55,140 nt of DNA from an uncultured Oscillospiraceae bacterium (GCA_900547305.1 URGH01000005.1:1-55140), one strand, 5' to 3'. Positions 43,515 through 53,805 are shown, numbered from the stretch's first letter. The notes: a model not told the origin generated them from the sequence alone. Made by a program: numbers and translations.

Positions 43515-44693
43515 ATGATAAATATAGATTTAAAACATTGTACCGCATGCGGTGCTTGTGCGCAAAAATGCCCATGCGGTGCAATTGCGCTTACAGAAAA
43601 TAAGGATGGCTTTTTGTTTCCGAAAATTGATTCGAAATGTTGTGTGAACTGCGGAAAATGTGAGTCTGTATGTCCTATAAATAAAGAACTTACATGCGGC
43701 AAACCGACCGCTTATGCGGCAGTTAACACAAATCTTTCCGAACTCATGCAGGAAACCAGCGGCGGAGTTTTCGGAGCTATTGCGAATTATATTCTTATAA
43801 ACGGCGGAGTTGTTTACGGCTGTAGCTTTTCAGATGAATTACAAGCGGAGCATATACGCCTGACATCTTCCGATAAATTGAATTGCCTTTATGGCTCGAA
43901 ATACGTTCAAAGTAATACTATGAACACATTTTCTGAAGTTAAGACTGATTTAAAAAACGGAAAGACGGTTTTATACACCGGAACGCCTTGCCAAATCGCC
44001 GGATTAAAGACATTTTTGGAGCATGATTACCAAAATCTTATAACGGTTGATTTAATATGCCATGGCGTTCCGTCACAGGCATTCTTTAACAAATTTATAA
44101 GCGGCATGGAAATTAAAGAGAATGCAAAATTGAAATCACTTTGCTTTCGTTCAAAGCAGACCAAAGGCTGGTCGTATTCCGGCAAGTACGTTTTTTTAAA
44201 AAATGAGACAATTGAGGAAAAACCGTTTTATTATTTTGAACATTATTATTACTGGTATTTTTTGAAAGGCGCCACATATAGAGAAAGCTGTTATAGATGC
44301 AAATATGCCAATACAAACCGGCAAGGCGATTTTACGCTCGGTGATTTTTGGGGAGCCGAAAAATATAATCTTGGTTTCAAAACAAATAAAGGTTGCTCTT
44401 TAGTGCTTTTAAACACCGAAAAGAGTAAGACTCTTTTTAAAAAATTAAAACTCAAATCACAATCGGTAGCGCTTGAGGACGCTGTTAAAAACAATGCCCA
44501 GCTGCAGAGCCCATCTTTAAGACCTATTATCAGGGATGATATAATCGGTCAGTTCAGAAAACTCAGTGCGGAGGAAATGCAATCACAATTTGAACTCCGA
44601 TATAAACATCAGATTTTGGTTGCCCGTATTAAATACGCAATACCCGAACCTATACGTAATATTTTGCAAAAAATCAGATTCAAAATAAAGTGA
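43515..44693 (+). CDS. FrhB/FdhB-like 4Fe-4S protein of exopolysaccharide loci
   Basis: A 392-residue protein. Two ferredoxin-type clusters are at the N-terminus (HCTACGACAQKCPCG and CCVNCGKCESVCP), followed by the F420-hydrogenase beta-subunit-like domain with GGVFGAIANYI, YTGTPCQIAGLK and DLICHGVPS. The C-terminal part has CYRCKYAN and DFTLGDFWGAEKYN. It begins right after the pyruvyl transferase stop. In capsule clusters its exact reaction is not established; a redox modification of a sugar is often assumed. It is unlikely to use F420 here because no other F420 genes are visible. Confidence 0.9.
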   Translation: MINIDLKHCTACGACAQKCPCGAIALTENKDGFLFPKIDSKCCVNCGKCESVCPINKELTCGKPTAYAAVNTNLSELMQETSGGVFGAIANYILINGGVVYGCSFSDELQAEHIRLTSSDKLNCLYGSKYVQSNTMNTFSEVKTDLKNGKTVLYTGTPCQIAGLKTFLEHDYQNLITVDLICHGVPSQAFFNKFISGMEIKENAKLKSLCFRSKQTKGWSYSGKYVFLKNETIEEKPFYYFEHYYYWYFLKGATYRESCYRCKYANTNRQGDFTLGDFWGAEKYNLGFKTNKGCSLVLLNTEKSKTLFKKLKLKSQSVALEDAVKNNAQLQSPSLRPIIRDDIIGQFRKLSAEEMQSQFELRYKHQILVARIKYAIPEPIRNILQKIRFKIK

Positions 44694-44703
44694 GAGAAAA
44701 AGA

Positions 44704-46014
44704 ATGAAGCCCAGAGTCTTAATTGTAGGCACCGTGCCGTATAACAAAAAGTCAACATCACGCGCATTTGAAACATACTTCCATAATTGGGAAAAAGAAT
44801 GTCTGGCACAGGTATTTTCAAATACAAAAACACCTGTTAAGGGTCATTGCAAAACATTGTTTCAAATAACCGATCAGAGAATGTTAAAAGCCTTATTCGG
44901 TTCAAAGACGGACACCGGGAAAATATATAATTATGATGATTTGCCGGACGAATGGACAGACAATTCTTTAGAGGTGAACAGCACTTTAGTTTCAAAGCTC
45001 TATAAAATCGGAAGAAGAAAAATTCCGATAATTTACCTTTTAAGAAAATTGGTGTGGAAAAAGAAAAACTGGTGTACTGAAAAGTTTAATAAATGGCTTG
45101 ATAATTTTAAACCGGAATGTATTTTCTTAAGCTTTTCAGATGATTTTTTTATATCGGAAATAGCTCTGTATGCAGCAGAACGCTATAATATACCTATTAT
45201 TTCATCTGTTGGAGACGACTACTATTTCAATACCAAATTTTCACTCTCGCCTTTTTACTATATATATAAAAACAAATATCGCAAGTTAACAGATAAGGTT
45301 TTTAGACATCCGGGAAACGCTATATATATTGGCGACAAAATTCGGGATAAATATAACAGTTATTTTCATATTTCCGGTGAAACTATTTATTTAACTTCTA
45401 ACATTGAACGGAGAGAATTCAAAAAAATCAATACTGAAAATCCTGTCATAACTTATTTCGGAAATATTCGCGGCGGAAGAAACCACAGTTTGGATGATAT
45501 CGGATATGCTTTGGGAAAGATAAACGACAATTATATCCTGAATATTTATTCAAACGAACCTGATTCAAAATATTACGGAATATATAAAACAAATAAAAAC
45601 ATTTGTTTTAAGGGCTCAATTCCATACTCTGATGTTAAATCGGAAATGTTAAAAAGTGATATGACGGTTATAGTTGAGGGATTTTCAAAAGATGATATTT
45701 ATAAAACGCGTTATTCCCTTTCTACTAAAGCGGCAGATTCTTTGTCATCCGGAACGGCAATATTCGTTTACGGCTCCTCGGAATGCGGACTGATAGAATA
45801 TATGATATCTACAAATGCAGCCGAGGTTTGTACAAAAAAATCAGATCTTGAAACGTCTTTAAAACATTTGATGGAGAACGGCGACATTCAGGAAAAGTAT
45901 TATAAAACAGCAATTGATGTAACAGAAAAGAATCACACAATTGAGAACAATTCTCATATGTTTGAACAACTTGTTATAAACACGGTTAAAGGAGATACAA
46001 AAAAATGTCCTTGA
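44704..46014 (+). CDS. Putative glycosyltransferase (GT-B type)
   Basis: A 436-residue protein opening KPRVLIVGTVPYNKKSTSRAF. A Rossmann-like second half includes VITYFGNIRGGRNHSLDDIG, ICFKGSIPYSDVKSEM and STKAADSLSSGTAIFVYG, the order seen in family 4 glycosyltransferases near the donor site. The usual EPxG-type Glu motif is not clear, so the family is uncertain. The spacing to the upstream gene is 10 bases; the downstream gene overlaps by 10. Confidence 0.72.
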   Translation: MKPRVLIVGTVPYNKKSTSRAFETYFHNWEKECLAQVFSNTKTPVKGHCKTLFQITDQRMLKALFGSKTDTGKIYNYDDLPDEWTDNSLEVNSTLVSKLYKIGRRKIPIIYLLRKLVWKKKNWCTEKFNKWLDNFKPECIFLSFSDDFFISEIALYAAERYNIPIISSVGDDYYFNTKFSLSPFYYIYKNKYRKLTDKVFRHPGNAIYIGDKIRDKYNSYFHISGETIYLTSNIERREFKKINTENPVITYFGNIRGGRNHSLDDIGYALGKINDNYILNIYSNEPDSKYYGIYKTNKNICFKGSIPYSDVKSEMLKSDMTVIVEGFSKDDIYKTRYSLSTKAADSLSSGTAIFVYGSSECGLIEYMISTNAAEVCTKKSDLETSLKHLMENGDIQEKYYKTAIDVTEKNHTIENNSHMFEQLVINTVKGDTKKCP

Positions 46015-46808
46015 AAAACAGGCTGACTTTGGTTGTGCACTCATGCAATAAATTCTCGGATTTATGGGATGCACATATGACATTACTAAACCGCAATTGG
46101 AAAGATCGCGACATTGATACTTTTTTAGTGACCGACGAGGAAACTAAAAGCAGTTATGAAAATGTTAAGATTATTTCAACCGGAAAGGGAAAGGAACTTT
46201 CAGAACGCACAGCAGGAATGTTACCTTACATAAACACGGAATATGTTCTTATTACTTTGGATGACTATTTCCCTATTTATCCTATTTCTTCTGCAAAAAT
46301 AGAGCGAATAGTTGATATTATGGATAAGGAAAATATCGATTATGTAAGATTATTTCTAAGGCCTAAATATAAACACGGAGACAAATGGAAAGGCTATGAT
46401 CACTTTTACAGGGTAGATACAACCAGACGGTACAGTGTTAATTTATATGTTGGAATATGGCGTAAGGATTTTATTGAAAAAACCATAAAGGAACCGCTTA
46501 ATGCATGGAAATATGAAGTGTCACTTTCTAAAATCGCAAATCAGGTAAATGCCAAATGTGCAATGAGCACCGGAAAGGAATTTGAAATACTTGATGTTGT
46601 AAGAAAAGGAAAGATATTGAATAAAGCGGCAAAATATCTCAAAAAGAACAATCTTTATCACGGAAACCGCGAGGTAATAAGCCGAGCATATGAAATCAAG
46701 CTTGGAATAAGAACATGGGGAATAAGGATTATGCCGAAATTTGTAACTGATTTATCGCGAAAAATAATGATTAAATTAGGTCATCATTATTTCAGTCAGG
46801 ATGTATAA
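46005..46808 (+). CDS. Putative glycosyltransferase (GT-A type)
   Basis: A 267-residue protein beginning SLKNRLTLVVHSCNKFSDLW. The middle contains TEYVLITLDDYFPIYPISS, where DD fits a metal-binding DxD-like site, and YVGIWRKDFIEKT lies beyond. No other family hallmarks are strong. AAAGGAG precedes its ATG within the end of the previous gene. A role in adding a capsule sugar is inferred from the setting. Confidence 0.65.
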   Translation: MSLKNRLTLVVHSCNKFSDLWDAHMTLLNRNWKDRDIDTFLVTDEETKSSYENVKIISTGKGKELSERTAGMLPYINTEYVLITLDDYFPIYPISSAKIERIVDIMDKENIDYVRLFLRPKYKHGDKWKGYDHFYRVDTTRRYSVNLYVGIWRKDFIEKTIKEPLNAWKYEVSLSKIANQVNAKCAMSTGKEFEILDVVRKGKILNKAAKYLKKNNLYHGNREVISRAYEIKLGIRTWGIRIMPKFVTDLSRKIMIKLGHHYFSQDV

Positions 46809-46852
46809 TCAACGCTTATTTTAAAACAACAGATTGGATTTAAAAGGATATT

Positions 46853-48127
46853 ATGAATAAAAAAGTTTATAACAATTATTCCGGAACATCCGGCGATGCA
46901 GGTATTGCCTGGGGAGAATTACTGTTTTCAACGGTTTTTATGTTACCGATTGTAACAGGATTTCTGGCGGAGATTATGAATTTATTTGATTTATCGTTTC
47001 CCACCGGAATTTCATATGTAATAATATATGCCTTTGCATTCGCGTCATGGATATTCAGCTTAATAAAATCCCCCGGAACAACAATTGTGATATTGTTTAT
47101 ATCATTATTTGCAATTTTGTTTTCTTATTTGGTGACCCCGGAAATCAATACATATATTTTTAACTTTGGCAACGGCGGCATTTACGAATTGGGGCAAAAC
47201 ACTCTTATAGCGTTTTACGGACTTTGTCTTCCGTCATTTGCGCTTTGCTTTTGCGGTATGTCCTTTGAAAAAATCTATCGTTATGTTTATAAGTATGGAC
47301 TAATCACTTCTCTCCTTTTTATACTTTTAATGATTTTGCAAATTTTTTTCATATCAAAAAAGCTTAATTATATGACTGTGGCTTACAATTCTTTACCCGG
47401 TATTGCTATTATGTTTTTTGATTCAAAAGAAACTCATCGTATGAAATCTACTCTTGCTTGTATATTTGGATTTGCAGGCATATTGCTCGGCGGTTGTCGT
47501 GGCGCTTTGCTTACATTGACTGTACTTATAGTATTATGGGAAATACATTCGCTTAAAAACATTACGCCTATCAAGTTGTTTATACTAATAATAGGTTTGA
47601 TTTTAATTGTTTTATTTCTCAATGATTTAAACAGTATTGCTGTTAATATAGATAATTTTTTAAATAAATTCGGCTATTCAAGCCGCATTGTCGAAAAATT
47701 TTTAGGAACATCGGCAGATGGTGATTTCTTTATTTACAGCGACAGAGAGGCTATTCAGCAAGTTGTGATAAATAAACTGGGTTTTTGGGCACATGGTTTA
47801 TATGCTGACCGTATTATAACTGACGGATCATATCCGCATAACTTTATTTTGGAAATTCTGTATCAGTTCGGCTATCTTTTCGGTATCCCGTTGTTGTTAA
47901 TATTTATACGCTTTTTATTTGCATCTTATAAGGCAGCAAAAGCGGTAAAAGGTAATTTCCCCATTTTTTCATGGGTGCTTTTCCTTTGTACCGTTTGCGT
48001 GAAGCTGATGCTTTCGGCATCTTATCTTACGGATAGACCGTTCTGGGCTTTATTGGGATTGAGCTGTATTGCGCTTACAAACAAAAATGAGATAAAGGAT
48101 ATTAGTAATGATGAAAAGATTATTTAA
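46853..48127 (+). CDS. O-antigen/capsule polymerase, Wzy-like
   Basis: A 424-residue membrane protein with about ten or more hydrophobic helices and one long external loop between about residues 260 and 330 (LGTSADGDFFIYSDREAIQQ), followed by GFWAHGLYADRI...SYPHNFILEIL. The PHN(F)-containing loop is typical of Wzy-type polymerases, which join lipid-linked repeat units outside the membrane. The ATG has AAAGGATATT just upstream. Identification rests on topology and context, as these proteins vary widely in sequence. Confidence 0.82.
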   Translation: MNKKVYNNYSGTSGDAGIAWGELLFSTVFMLPIVTGFLAEIMNLFDLSFPTGISYVIIYAFAFASWIFSLIKSPGTTIVILFISLFAILFSYLVTPEINTYIFNFGNGGIYELGQNTLIAFYGLCLPSFALCFCGMSFEKIYRYVYKYGLITSLLFILLMILQIFFISKKLNYMTVAYNSLPGIAIMFFDSKETHRMKSTLACIFGFAGILLGGCRGALLTLTVLIVLWEIHSLKNITPIKLFILIIGLILIVLFLNDLNSIAVNIDNFLNKFGYSSRIVEKFLGTSADGDFFIYSDREAIQQVVINKLGFWAHGLYADRIITDGSYPHNFILEILYQFGYLFGIPLLLIFIRFLFASYKAAKAVKGNFPIFSWVLFLCTVCVKLMLSASYLTDRPFWALLGLSCIALTNKNEIKDISNDEKII

Positions 48128-48797
48128 ATATTTTATTTGTTTGTGTGAAAAAATTAAAAATCATAGTAGATGTCACATAAATATAAATGCAGTTCTTATG
48201 GGAAATTGTTCCTTTGAAGGAAAAAACAAGATAGGAGCGGGAACAAAATTCTATAATTCTTCATTAGGATACGCTTCATATCTCGGTGACAATAATACCT
48301 TTATCAATACCGCGATTGGCAGATATTGCTCTGTAGGAAGTAATATCAGACTTATTGTTTCAAGCCATCCGGTTGAAAATGTTATATCCACATATCCGGC
48401 TTTTTATTCCTGTAAACATAATATGTTTTCTTATGTTGACAGCACAATTTATGAAGAAACGTTAAAAACAGACGATGGGTATTGTTTAGAAGTAGGAAAT
48501 GATGTGTGGATAGGCGATAATGTTCTGATAAAAGGCGGAATTAAAATCGGAGACGGCGCAGTGGTGGCAATGGGGGCTGTAGTTACTAAGGACGTTCCGC
48601 CATATGCAATAGTCGGAGGAGTACCGGCAAAGATTATCAGGTTCAGAATGACTGACGAACAAATTGCGCTTTTAGAGAAATTTAAATGGTGGGATAAACC
48701 CGAAAAATGGATTTCCGCAAATGCAACCGAATTTAATGATGCAGCGGCTTTTTTGAATTTATTAAAAGGGAATGAGCATTTAAATGAAAATATGTGA
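48108..48797 (+). CDS. Hexapeptide-repeat O-acetyltransferase
   Basis: A 229-residue left-handed beta-helix protein of the CatB/Xat type. Repeats such as CSFEGKNKIGAGTKF, YLGDNNTF and YCSVGSNI lead to ISSHP-like VSSHPVENV with the catalytic histidine, then NDVWIGDNVLIKGGIKIGDG, VTKDVPPYAIVGGVPAKII. It would transfer acetyl (or another acyl) groups to a capsule sugar. Its start overlaps the polymerase gene by 20 bases; AAAGGATATTAGTA precedes the ATG. Confidence 0.92.
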   Translation: MMKRLFKYFICLCEKIKNHSRCHININAVLMGNCSFEGKNKIGAGTKFYNSSLGYASYLGDNNTFINTAIGRYCSVGSNIRLIVSSHPVENVISTYPAFYSCKHNMFSYVDSTIYEETLKTDDGYCLEVGNDVWIGDNVLIKGGIKIGDGAVVAMGAVVTKDVPPYAIVGGVPAKIIRFRMTDEQIALLEKFKWWDKPEKWISANATEFNDAAAFLNLLKGNEHLNENM

Positions 48798-49938
48798 CGT
48801 AGTTAAAAATTCGATATGGTATGACCCAAGAGTAAAAAAGCAAATAAAAACTTATATTTCATCCGGTATGGAAATAGTCGGAGTCGGCGTTAAAGATCCC
48901 AGATATAATAAAGATGAAGTATTAAAAATAGGATGTGAAGTCAACCTCGCGGAAATCGGTTCTAAATATTACGCGGGGAAACAAAATATATTCAACAAAA
49001 TTATAAGAGAGCTGAAAACCAACAAAGAAATATATAAAAAGATAGTTTCATCAAATGCCGATTTAATTCACGCCAACGATCTTAATGCTCTGATCCCTGC
49101 GTATAAAGCAAGCAAAAAGCTGAAATGCAAATTAATATATGATACCCACGAGATTTTTCTTGAAAATCCATGGATAGCTAAAAATAAGATAGTGAAATTT
49201 ATATGGGGATATTACGAAAGAAAAATTGTTCATAAGGTTGACGCTGTTGTATGCGTAAGCCATGCCGCGGCAGAATATTTAAAAAAGAAATACAATATTA
49301 CAAAGCCGATTGTTGTAACGAATTGCATAAGCGGGGATAATATTATTGAAAAAGCTGTTGAAAAAGCCGAGCCAAAGCAGATACTCAATCACGGGCAATT
49401 TTACGGCGGAAGAGGCTACGATTTAATGATTGAAGCAGCACCGCTTCTTTCACAATATAATGATTTGCAGTTTGTATTAAGAGGGTTCGGTGTACTTGAG
49501 GAACAGCTTAGGGCAAGGGTAAAAGAACTTGACGCAAAAAATGTCTGCTTTGCGCCGCCTGTGAAAGTTGAAGAACTTATACCATGTGCTTCAAGAGCTT
49601 TTATAGGTCTTGCCATTACTCAAGCTATTTCAATAAATTTCGAACTGTCCGTATCAAATAAAATTTTTGAATATGCAGCGGCAGGTCTTCCCGTTATAAT
49701 GTCCGACATTCCCGAGCACAGGTATCTTAATGATAAATATAATTTCGGTATAATCATAAAAAATGATACTCCTGAAGAAATAGCCGATGCGGTTTTGCAA
49801 CTTTATAAAAATAAAGATATGTATGATAAATGTGCGGATGGCTCCAAAAGACTTTCAAAAGAGATAAATTGGGATACAGAATTCGGGAAGTTGATTGAAA
49901 TAGAAAAATGTATTGTAAGCTATAAGGATTGGAAGTGA
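48784..49938 (+). CDS. Family 4 glycosyltransferase
   Basis: A 384-residue GT-B enzyme. The N-terminal half has ADLIHANDLNALIPAY and KLIYDTHEIFLENPW; the C-terminal donor-binding half has NHGQFYGGRGYDLMIEA, FVLRGFG, and NKIFEYAAAGLPVIMSD with the conserved E before AAAGLP. It overlaps the acetyltransferase end by 14 bases. It adds one sugar to the growing repeat unit. Confidence 0.93.
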   Translation: MKICDVVKNSIWYDPRVKKQIKTYISSGMEIVGVGVKDPRYNKDEVLKIGCEVNLAEIGSKYYAGKQNIFNKIIRELKTNKEIYKKIVSSNADLIHANDLNALIPAYKASKKLKCKLIYDTHEIFLENPWIAKNKIVKFIWGYYERKIVHKVDAVVCVSHAAAEYLKKKYNITKPIVVTNCISGDNIIEKAVEKAEPKQILNHGQFYGGRGYDLMIEAAPLLSQYNDLQFVLRGFGVLEEQLRARVKELDAKNVCFAPPVKVEELIPCASRAFIGLAITQAISINFELSVSNKIFEYAAAGLPVIMSDIPEHRYLNDKYNFGIIIKNDTPEEIADAVLQLYKNKDMYDKCADGSKRLSKEINWDTEFGKLIEIEKCIVSYKDWK

Positions 49939-51479
49939 CCGTTATCAATAGCTTGAGCCGTAAGCAAACTGTATTTGGTGCAATTTTATCATATGGGCTA
50001 ATAATTTTGAACGCATTGTACGGCATTGTTCTTATGCCGTACATAATCGGGCAAATAGGCAAAGCAGACTACGGAGTTTATAAAACTATTTCTGCATTCA
50101 CTTCGGCATTGATGGTGCTTGATCTTGGTACCGGAAACACCGCAATGCGATATATAGCTAAATATCTCACCGAGAAGAAAGAAGATAAAATTTCGGGTTT
50201 TATAAAAGCCTTGTTGTTACAAGGGGCTGTCTTAGCGGGAGTAGTAACAATAATATCGATTTTTGTATATTTATCTATAAACCAAATATATAAAAACGGT
50301 TTGTCAACAGCGGAGATCTCAAGAGCGAAGCAGCTTTTCATAATATTGGGAATAACCGTAGTTCTTCACATTTTTGAGAACATATTAAACGGAATAATAA
50401 CAGGCTATAATCGCTTTATTTTTGCAAACGGCTGTAAGTTTTTTCGACTTATTATTCGTATTGCAGCAACATATTTCTTGCTTATTTTCATACATAACTC
50501 ATTGGTGCTTGTAACAATTGATATGTGCCTGGTGCTATTGCTTATTCTGCTTGAGATTTATTATATAAAATCAGTTTTGAAAATTAAACTTTCAAACAGC
50601 AAGATTGAAAAAAAGGTTTTAAGCGATTCACTTGGATATACGGCGGCAATCTTTACGGCGTCGGTTGTATCGCAAATTCAGAGTAACCTTGATAATGTTA
50701 TTATAGGTGCCATAAAATCATCAATAGAAGTCACTATATATTCTGTGGCGCTTCAACTATTCAATATATACCAGCAAATTAGTTCCTCAATATCCGGAGT
50801 TATGCTTCCAACTGTCATTAATGTGCTGGAAAATGACGATGCCAAATTATCTCAAACACAAAGACTATTGATAAAAATAGGTCGCATACAATTTACATTG
50901 CTCGGAGCAGCTTTTGCAGGTTTTTGCGTGTTAGGAAAAGAATTTATATCATTACTTATGCATGCAAAGGGATATGAAGACGTGTATTATCTCTCGATAA
51001 TATTAATGTTTCCCGCCATTTTTGAACTCTGCACAAATGTTTGCCTTTCAATTCTGAGGGCAAAAAAAATATTGAAGTTTTATATAATAATGTTAATTAC
51101 ATCGATGATTATCAATGCCGTGATATCGGTTATCGGAACATATTTCTACAATTATTATGCGGCTGCATGGGGAACTGCAATCAGCATAATAATCGGAAAC
51201 ATTATTATGATGAACGTTTTCTATCGTCACAGGTTTGGCTTTAATATGATTGGAATTTACTGCAGAATATTCAGCAGAATATGGGTTTGTATTATATTAA
51301 GCAGCTTCGCCGCATATATTGCAAAGCTTCCATTTAGCGGATTACTATCTTTTTTGACAGGTGGCGTAGCATTTGTGATGGTTTATAGTTTATCATTGAT
51401 ACTTTTCGGATTAAAATCTGACGAAAAGAAAATGCTTTTTAAAAAAATACATAAGAAAAACGGTGATGCAACTTGTTGA
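49935..51479 (+). CDS. Polysaccharide flippase, Wzx-like (MATE/MOP family)
   Basis: A 514-residue membrane protein with about 12-14 hydrophobic helices. The opening YGLIILNALYGIVLMPYIIG and GKADYGVYKTISAF, followed by LDLGTGNTAMRYIAKYL, is typical of Wzx flippases that turn lipid-linked repeats to the outer face. A GTG start overlapping the previous TGA is chosen because AAGGA lies 6 bases before it; a TTG two codons upstream abuts that site with no spacing. Confidence 0.9.
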   Translation: MTVINSLSRKQTVFGAILSYGLIILNALYGIVLMPYIIGQIGKADYGVYKTISAFTSALMVLDLGTGNTAMRYIAKYLTEKKEDKISGFIKALLLQGAVLAGVVTIISIFVYLSINQIYKNGLSTAEISRAKQLFIILGITVVLHIFENILNGIITGYNRFIFANGCKFFRLIIRIAATYFLLIFIHNSLVLVTIDMCLVLLLILLEIYYIKSVLKIKLSNSKIEKKVLSDSLGYTAAIFTASVVSQIQSNLDNVIIGAIKSSIEVTIYSVALQLFNIYQQISSSISGVMLPTVINVLENDDAKLSQTQRLLIKIGRIQFTLLGAAFAGFCVLGKEFISLLMHAKGYEDVYYLSIILMFPAIFELCTNVCLSILRAKKILKFYIIMLITSMIINAVISVIGTYFYNYYAAAWGTAISIIIGNIIMMNVFYRHRFGFNMIGIYCRIFSRIWVCIILSSFAAYIAKLPFSGLLSFLTGGVAFVMVYSLSLILFGLKSDEKKMLFKKIHKKNGDATC

Positions 51480-52558
51480 AAATCTGTCTTACCTATGATT
51501 ATGAATTATTTCTCGGTAAAAACAACGCTTCCTATGAAGAAATACTTTTTGAACCAACAGAAAAATTATCAAGGACTATGCTTGACGCAGGCGCGAAAGG
51601 AACATTTTTTGCGGATGTATGCTCTGCTATTGTTCATAAAAATGCCGGGCTTTATGAGTACTCCGATAAATTTGAATCCCAACTGGTTGATCTTACAAAT
51701 TCCGGACACGATGTTCAGCTCCACCTACATACAAGCTGGTTATATGCTGAAAAGCATAACAGCAAACTTCAACCGGGGCCTAAAGGCTATAAAATACATG
51801 AATTCGGGTTTGATAAAGATGCAGAAAACAATGTTTATTCAATAATATGTAATTCAAAAAAATACCTCGAAGATGTGTGCAGAAAAGCCAATCCGGATTA
51901 TAAATGTATTGCATATCGTGCCGGTGGTTTTTGTATTCAGCCGGAAAACGAGTTAATAAAAGCATTGTATGAAAACGGAATAAGAATTGATTCGTCCGTC
52001 GTTCCTCGTCTCAGAGCCCTCGATGCGGTTAATTCCTTTGATTTTTCTTGCGTTCCAAATAAAATCAACTGGCATATCAATTCGGAAAGCGGAATTTCAA
52101 ACGATTCGTCAGAGACTGTAAACACTTTGTACGAAGTTCCGGTTGCTTCGCTAAGACCGCGACTTATTGAATGTCTCATAACCAATAAGACCGAACGCAG
52201 TTTGCCGCCGTGTAAACCTAAAGGAGAATATGTTAAATTTATAGATCAGCCTGCGTCAAGAAAACCCTTGCCGCTGAGATTGTATCACAGATTATTTGAC
52301 TATAGGTATGTTTCACTTGATACAAGATGTTACAAGTCGGTAATAAAAGATTTATGTTATATATACCGGAAATACGGATTGTATAATAAAGATGCTTATA
52401 TTTGTCTTATTTCTCACCCAAAGCTGGCAGATAAGGTCAGAATTGATAACATACGCTATTTAATTGAAAGTATAAATAACGAGAGTGAAAAATTTGAGTT
52501 TGTTACTTTTTCGGATATTTATAATAATTTATTTATAAAAACGGAGGATTTAAAATGA
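51476..52558 (+). CDS. Polysaccharide deacetylase-like (NodB-type) protein
   Basis: A 360-residue protein beginning KICLTYDYELF, where D7 and E9 sit as in the metal site of NodB-type esterases, then GTFFADVCSA, GHDVQLHLHTSW with candidate metal histidines, and IAYRAGGFCIQ. It lacks a signal peptide, so it would act on a lipid-linked or nucleotide-linked sugar in the cytosol. Two adjacent TTG codons (51473, 51476) can start it, both after GGTGA; I chose the second because it gives the family's usual N-terminus and the same short overlap with the flippase stop. The enzymatic activity is inferred. Confidence 0.72.
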   Translation: MKICLTYDYELFLGKNNASYEEILFEPTEKLSRTMLDAGAKGTFFADVCSAIVHKNAGLYEYSDKFESQLVDLTNSGHDVQLHLHTSWLYAEKHNSKLQPGPKGYKIHEFGFDKDAENNVYSIICNSKKYLEDVCRKANPDYKCIAYRAGGFCIQPENELIKALYENGIRIDSSVVPRLRALDAVNSFDFSCVPNKINWHINSESGISNDSSETVNTLYEVPVASLRPRLIECLITNKTERSLPPCKPKGEYVKFIDQPASRKPLPLRLYHRLFDYRYVSLDTRCYKSVIKDLCYIYRKYGLYNKDAYICLISHPKLADKVRIDNIRYLIESINNESEKFEFVTFSDIYNNLFIKTEDLK

Positions 52559-53775
52559 TTAACGTAATCGGACTTGGCTACATCGGACTTCCTACCGCCT
52601 TAATGATGGCATCGCACGGAGTAGAGGTTGTGGGAACAGACTACAACAAAAAGCTTGTTGAAACCCTTAATGCGGGACACACCACATTTAAGGAAAAGGG
52701 ATTGGACGAGCTTTTTGCCGACGCACTGAAATCAGGTATAAAATTTACCACAGAGTATCAGGTGACGGATACATATATAGTTTCTGTTCCTACGCCGTAT
52801 GACAAGTTTTCAAAGAAAATAGACGCGTGCTTCGTTACTGCGGCGGTCAAGGATGTAATGGCAGTTTGCCCGAAGGGTGCTACCGTTGTTATTGAATCCA
52901 CGGTTTCTCCGGGCACAATAGATAAATTTGTTCGCCCGATAATTGAAGAAAACGGATTCGTTATAGGCAAAGACCTGAACCTTGTTCATGCTCCCGAAAG
53001 AATAATTCCGGGGAATATGGTTTACGAGCTTTTGCACAATAACCGTACAATAGGCGCGGATGATAAGGCAGTAGGCGAAAAAATTAAGAAATTGTATGCA
53101 AGCTTCTGTCAGGGTGAAATAGTGGTTACGGATATTAAAACTGCTGAAATGACAAAGGTTATTGAAAACACATTCAGGGCTGTGAATATCGCCTTTGCAA
53201 ACGAGTTGGCAAAAATATGCCGTCACGACGGTATGGACGTTTATGAGATAATTAAGATATGCAATATGCATCCCCGTGTTAATATTTTAAATCCGGGTCC
53301 CGGTGTAGGCGGACACTGCATTTCTGTTGACCCGTGGTTCTTAGTGGGCGATTATCCGGCACTTACAAAGGTTATTTGGGAATCTATGAAAGTGAATGAT
53401 TCCATGCCGGAATTTGTTCTCGAAAGAATTTATGAAATAATGAAAGAGAAAGGTATGACCGACATTTCAAGAGTGGGACTTTACGGTCTTACATATAAAG
53501 AAAATGTTGATGATTACAGAGAATCTCCTACCTTGCAGCTACTTGAATGTCAGGAAAAGCACCTTGCCGAGCCTCTAAAGGTATATGACCCGTTTATAAC
53601 GCAGGATCTTGTTAAAAATCAGTACCATGATTTTGATAAATTTCTTGAGGATACCGACCTTGTAGTAATTATGGTCAAGCATAGCGAAATCAAGGACAAT
53701 ATGGATAAGCTAAAAGGCAAGACGGTTCTGGACTGCCAGAATATTTGCAGTTTGCCCGATACTTACCGTATATGA
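52555..53775 (+). CDS. wecC: UDP-N-acetyl-D-mannosamine dehydrogenase (WecC-like)
   Basis: A 406-residue nucleotide-sugar dehydrogenase. The NAD site is GLGYIGLPTALMMA, then SVPTPYDKFSKK, VVIESTVSPGT, HAPERIIPGN, EMTKVIENTFRAVNIAFANE, and the catalytic cysteine segment GVGGHCISVDPWFL. The opening and the VHAPERIIPGNM stretch favour the UDP-ManNAc over the UDP-glucose branch. Together with the next gene it would turn UDP-GlcNAc into UDP-ManNAcA for the capsule. It overlaps the deacetylase-like gene by four bases. Confidence 0.92.
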   Translation: MINVIGLGYIGLPTALMMASHGVEVVGTDYNKKLVETLNAGHTTFKEKGLDELFADALKSGIKFTTEYQVTDTYIVSVPTPYDKFSKKIDACFVTAAVKDVMAVCPKGATVVIESTVSPGTIDKFVRPIIEENGFVIGKDLNLVHAPERIIPGNMVYELLHNNRTIGADDKAVGEKIKKLYASFCQGEIVVTDIKTAEMTKVIENTFRAVNIAFANELAKICRHDGMDVYEIIKICNMHPRVNILNPGPGVGGHCISVDPWFLVGDYPALTKVIWESMKVNDSMPEFVLERIYEIMKEKGMTDISRVGLYGLTYKENVDDYRESPTLQLLECQEKHLAEPLKVYDPFITQDLVKNQYHDFDKFLEDTDLVVIMVKHSEIKDNMDKLKGKTVLDCQNICSLPDTYRI

Positions 53776-53805
53776 TAAATTCGTATTCGGAAAAGGGTTA
53801 ATGTA

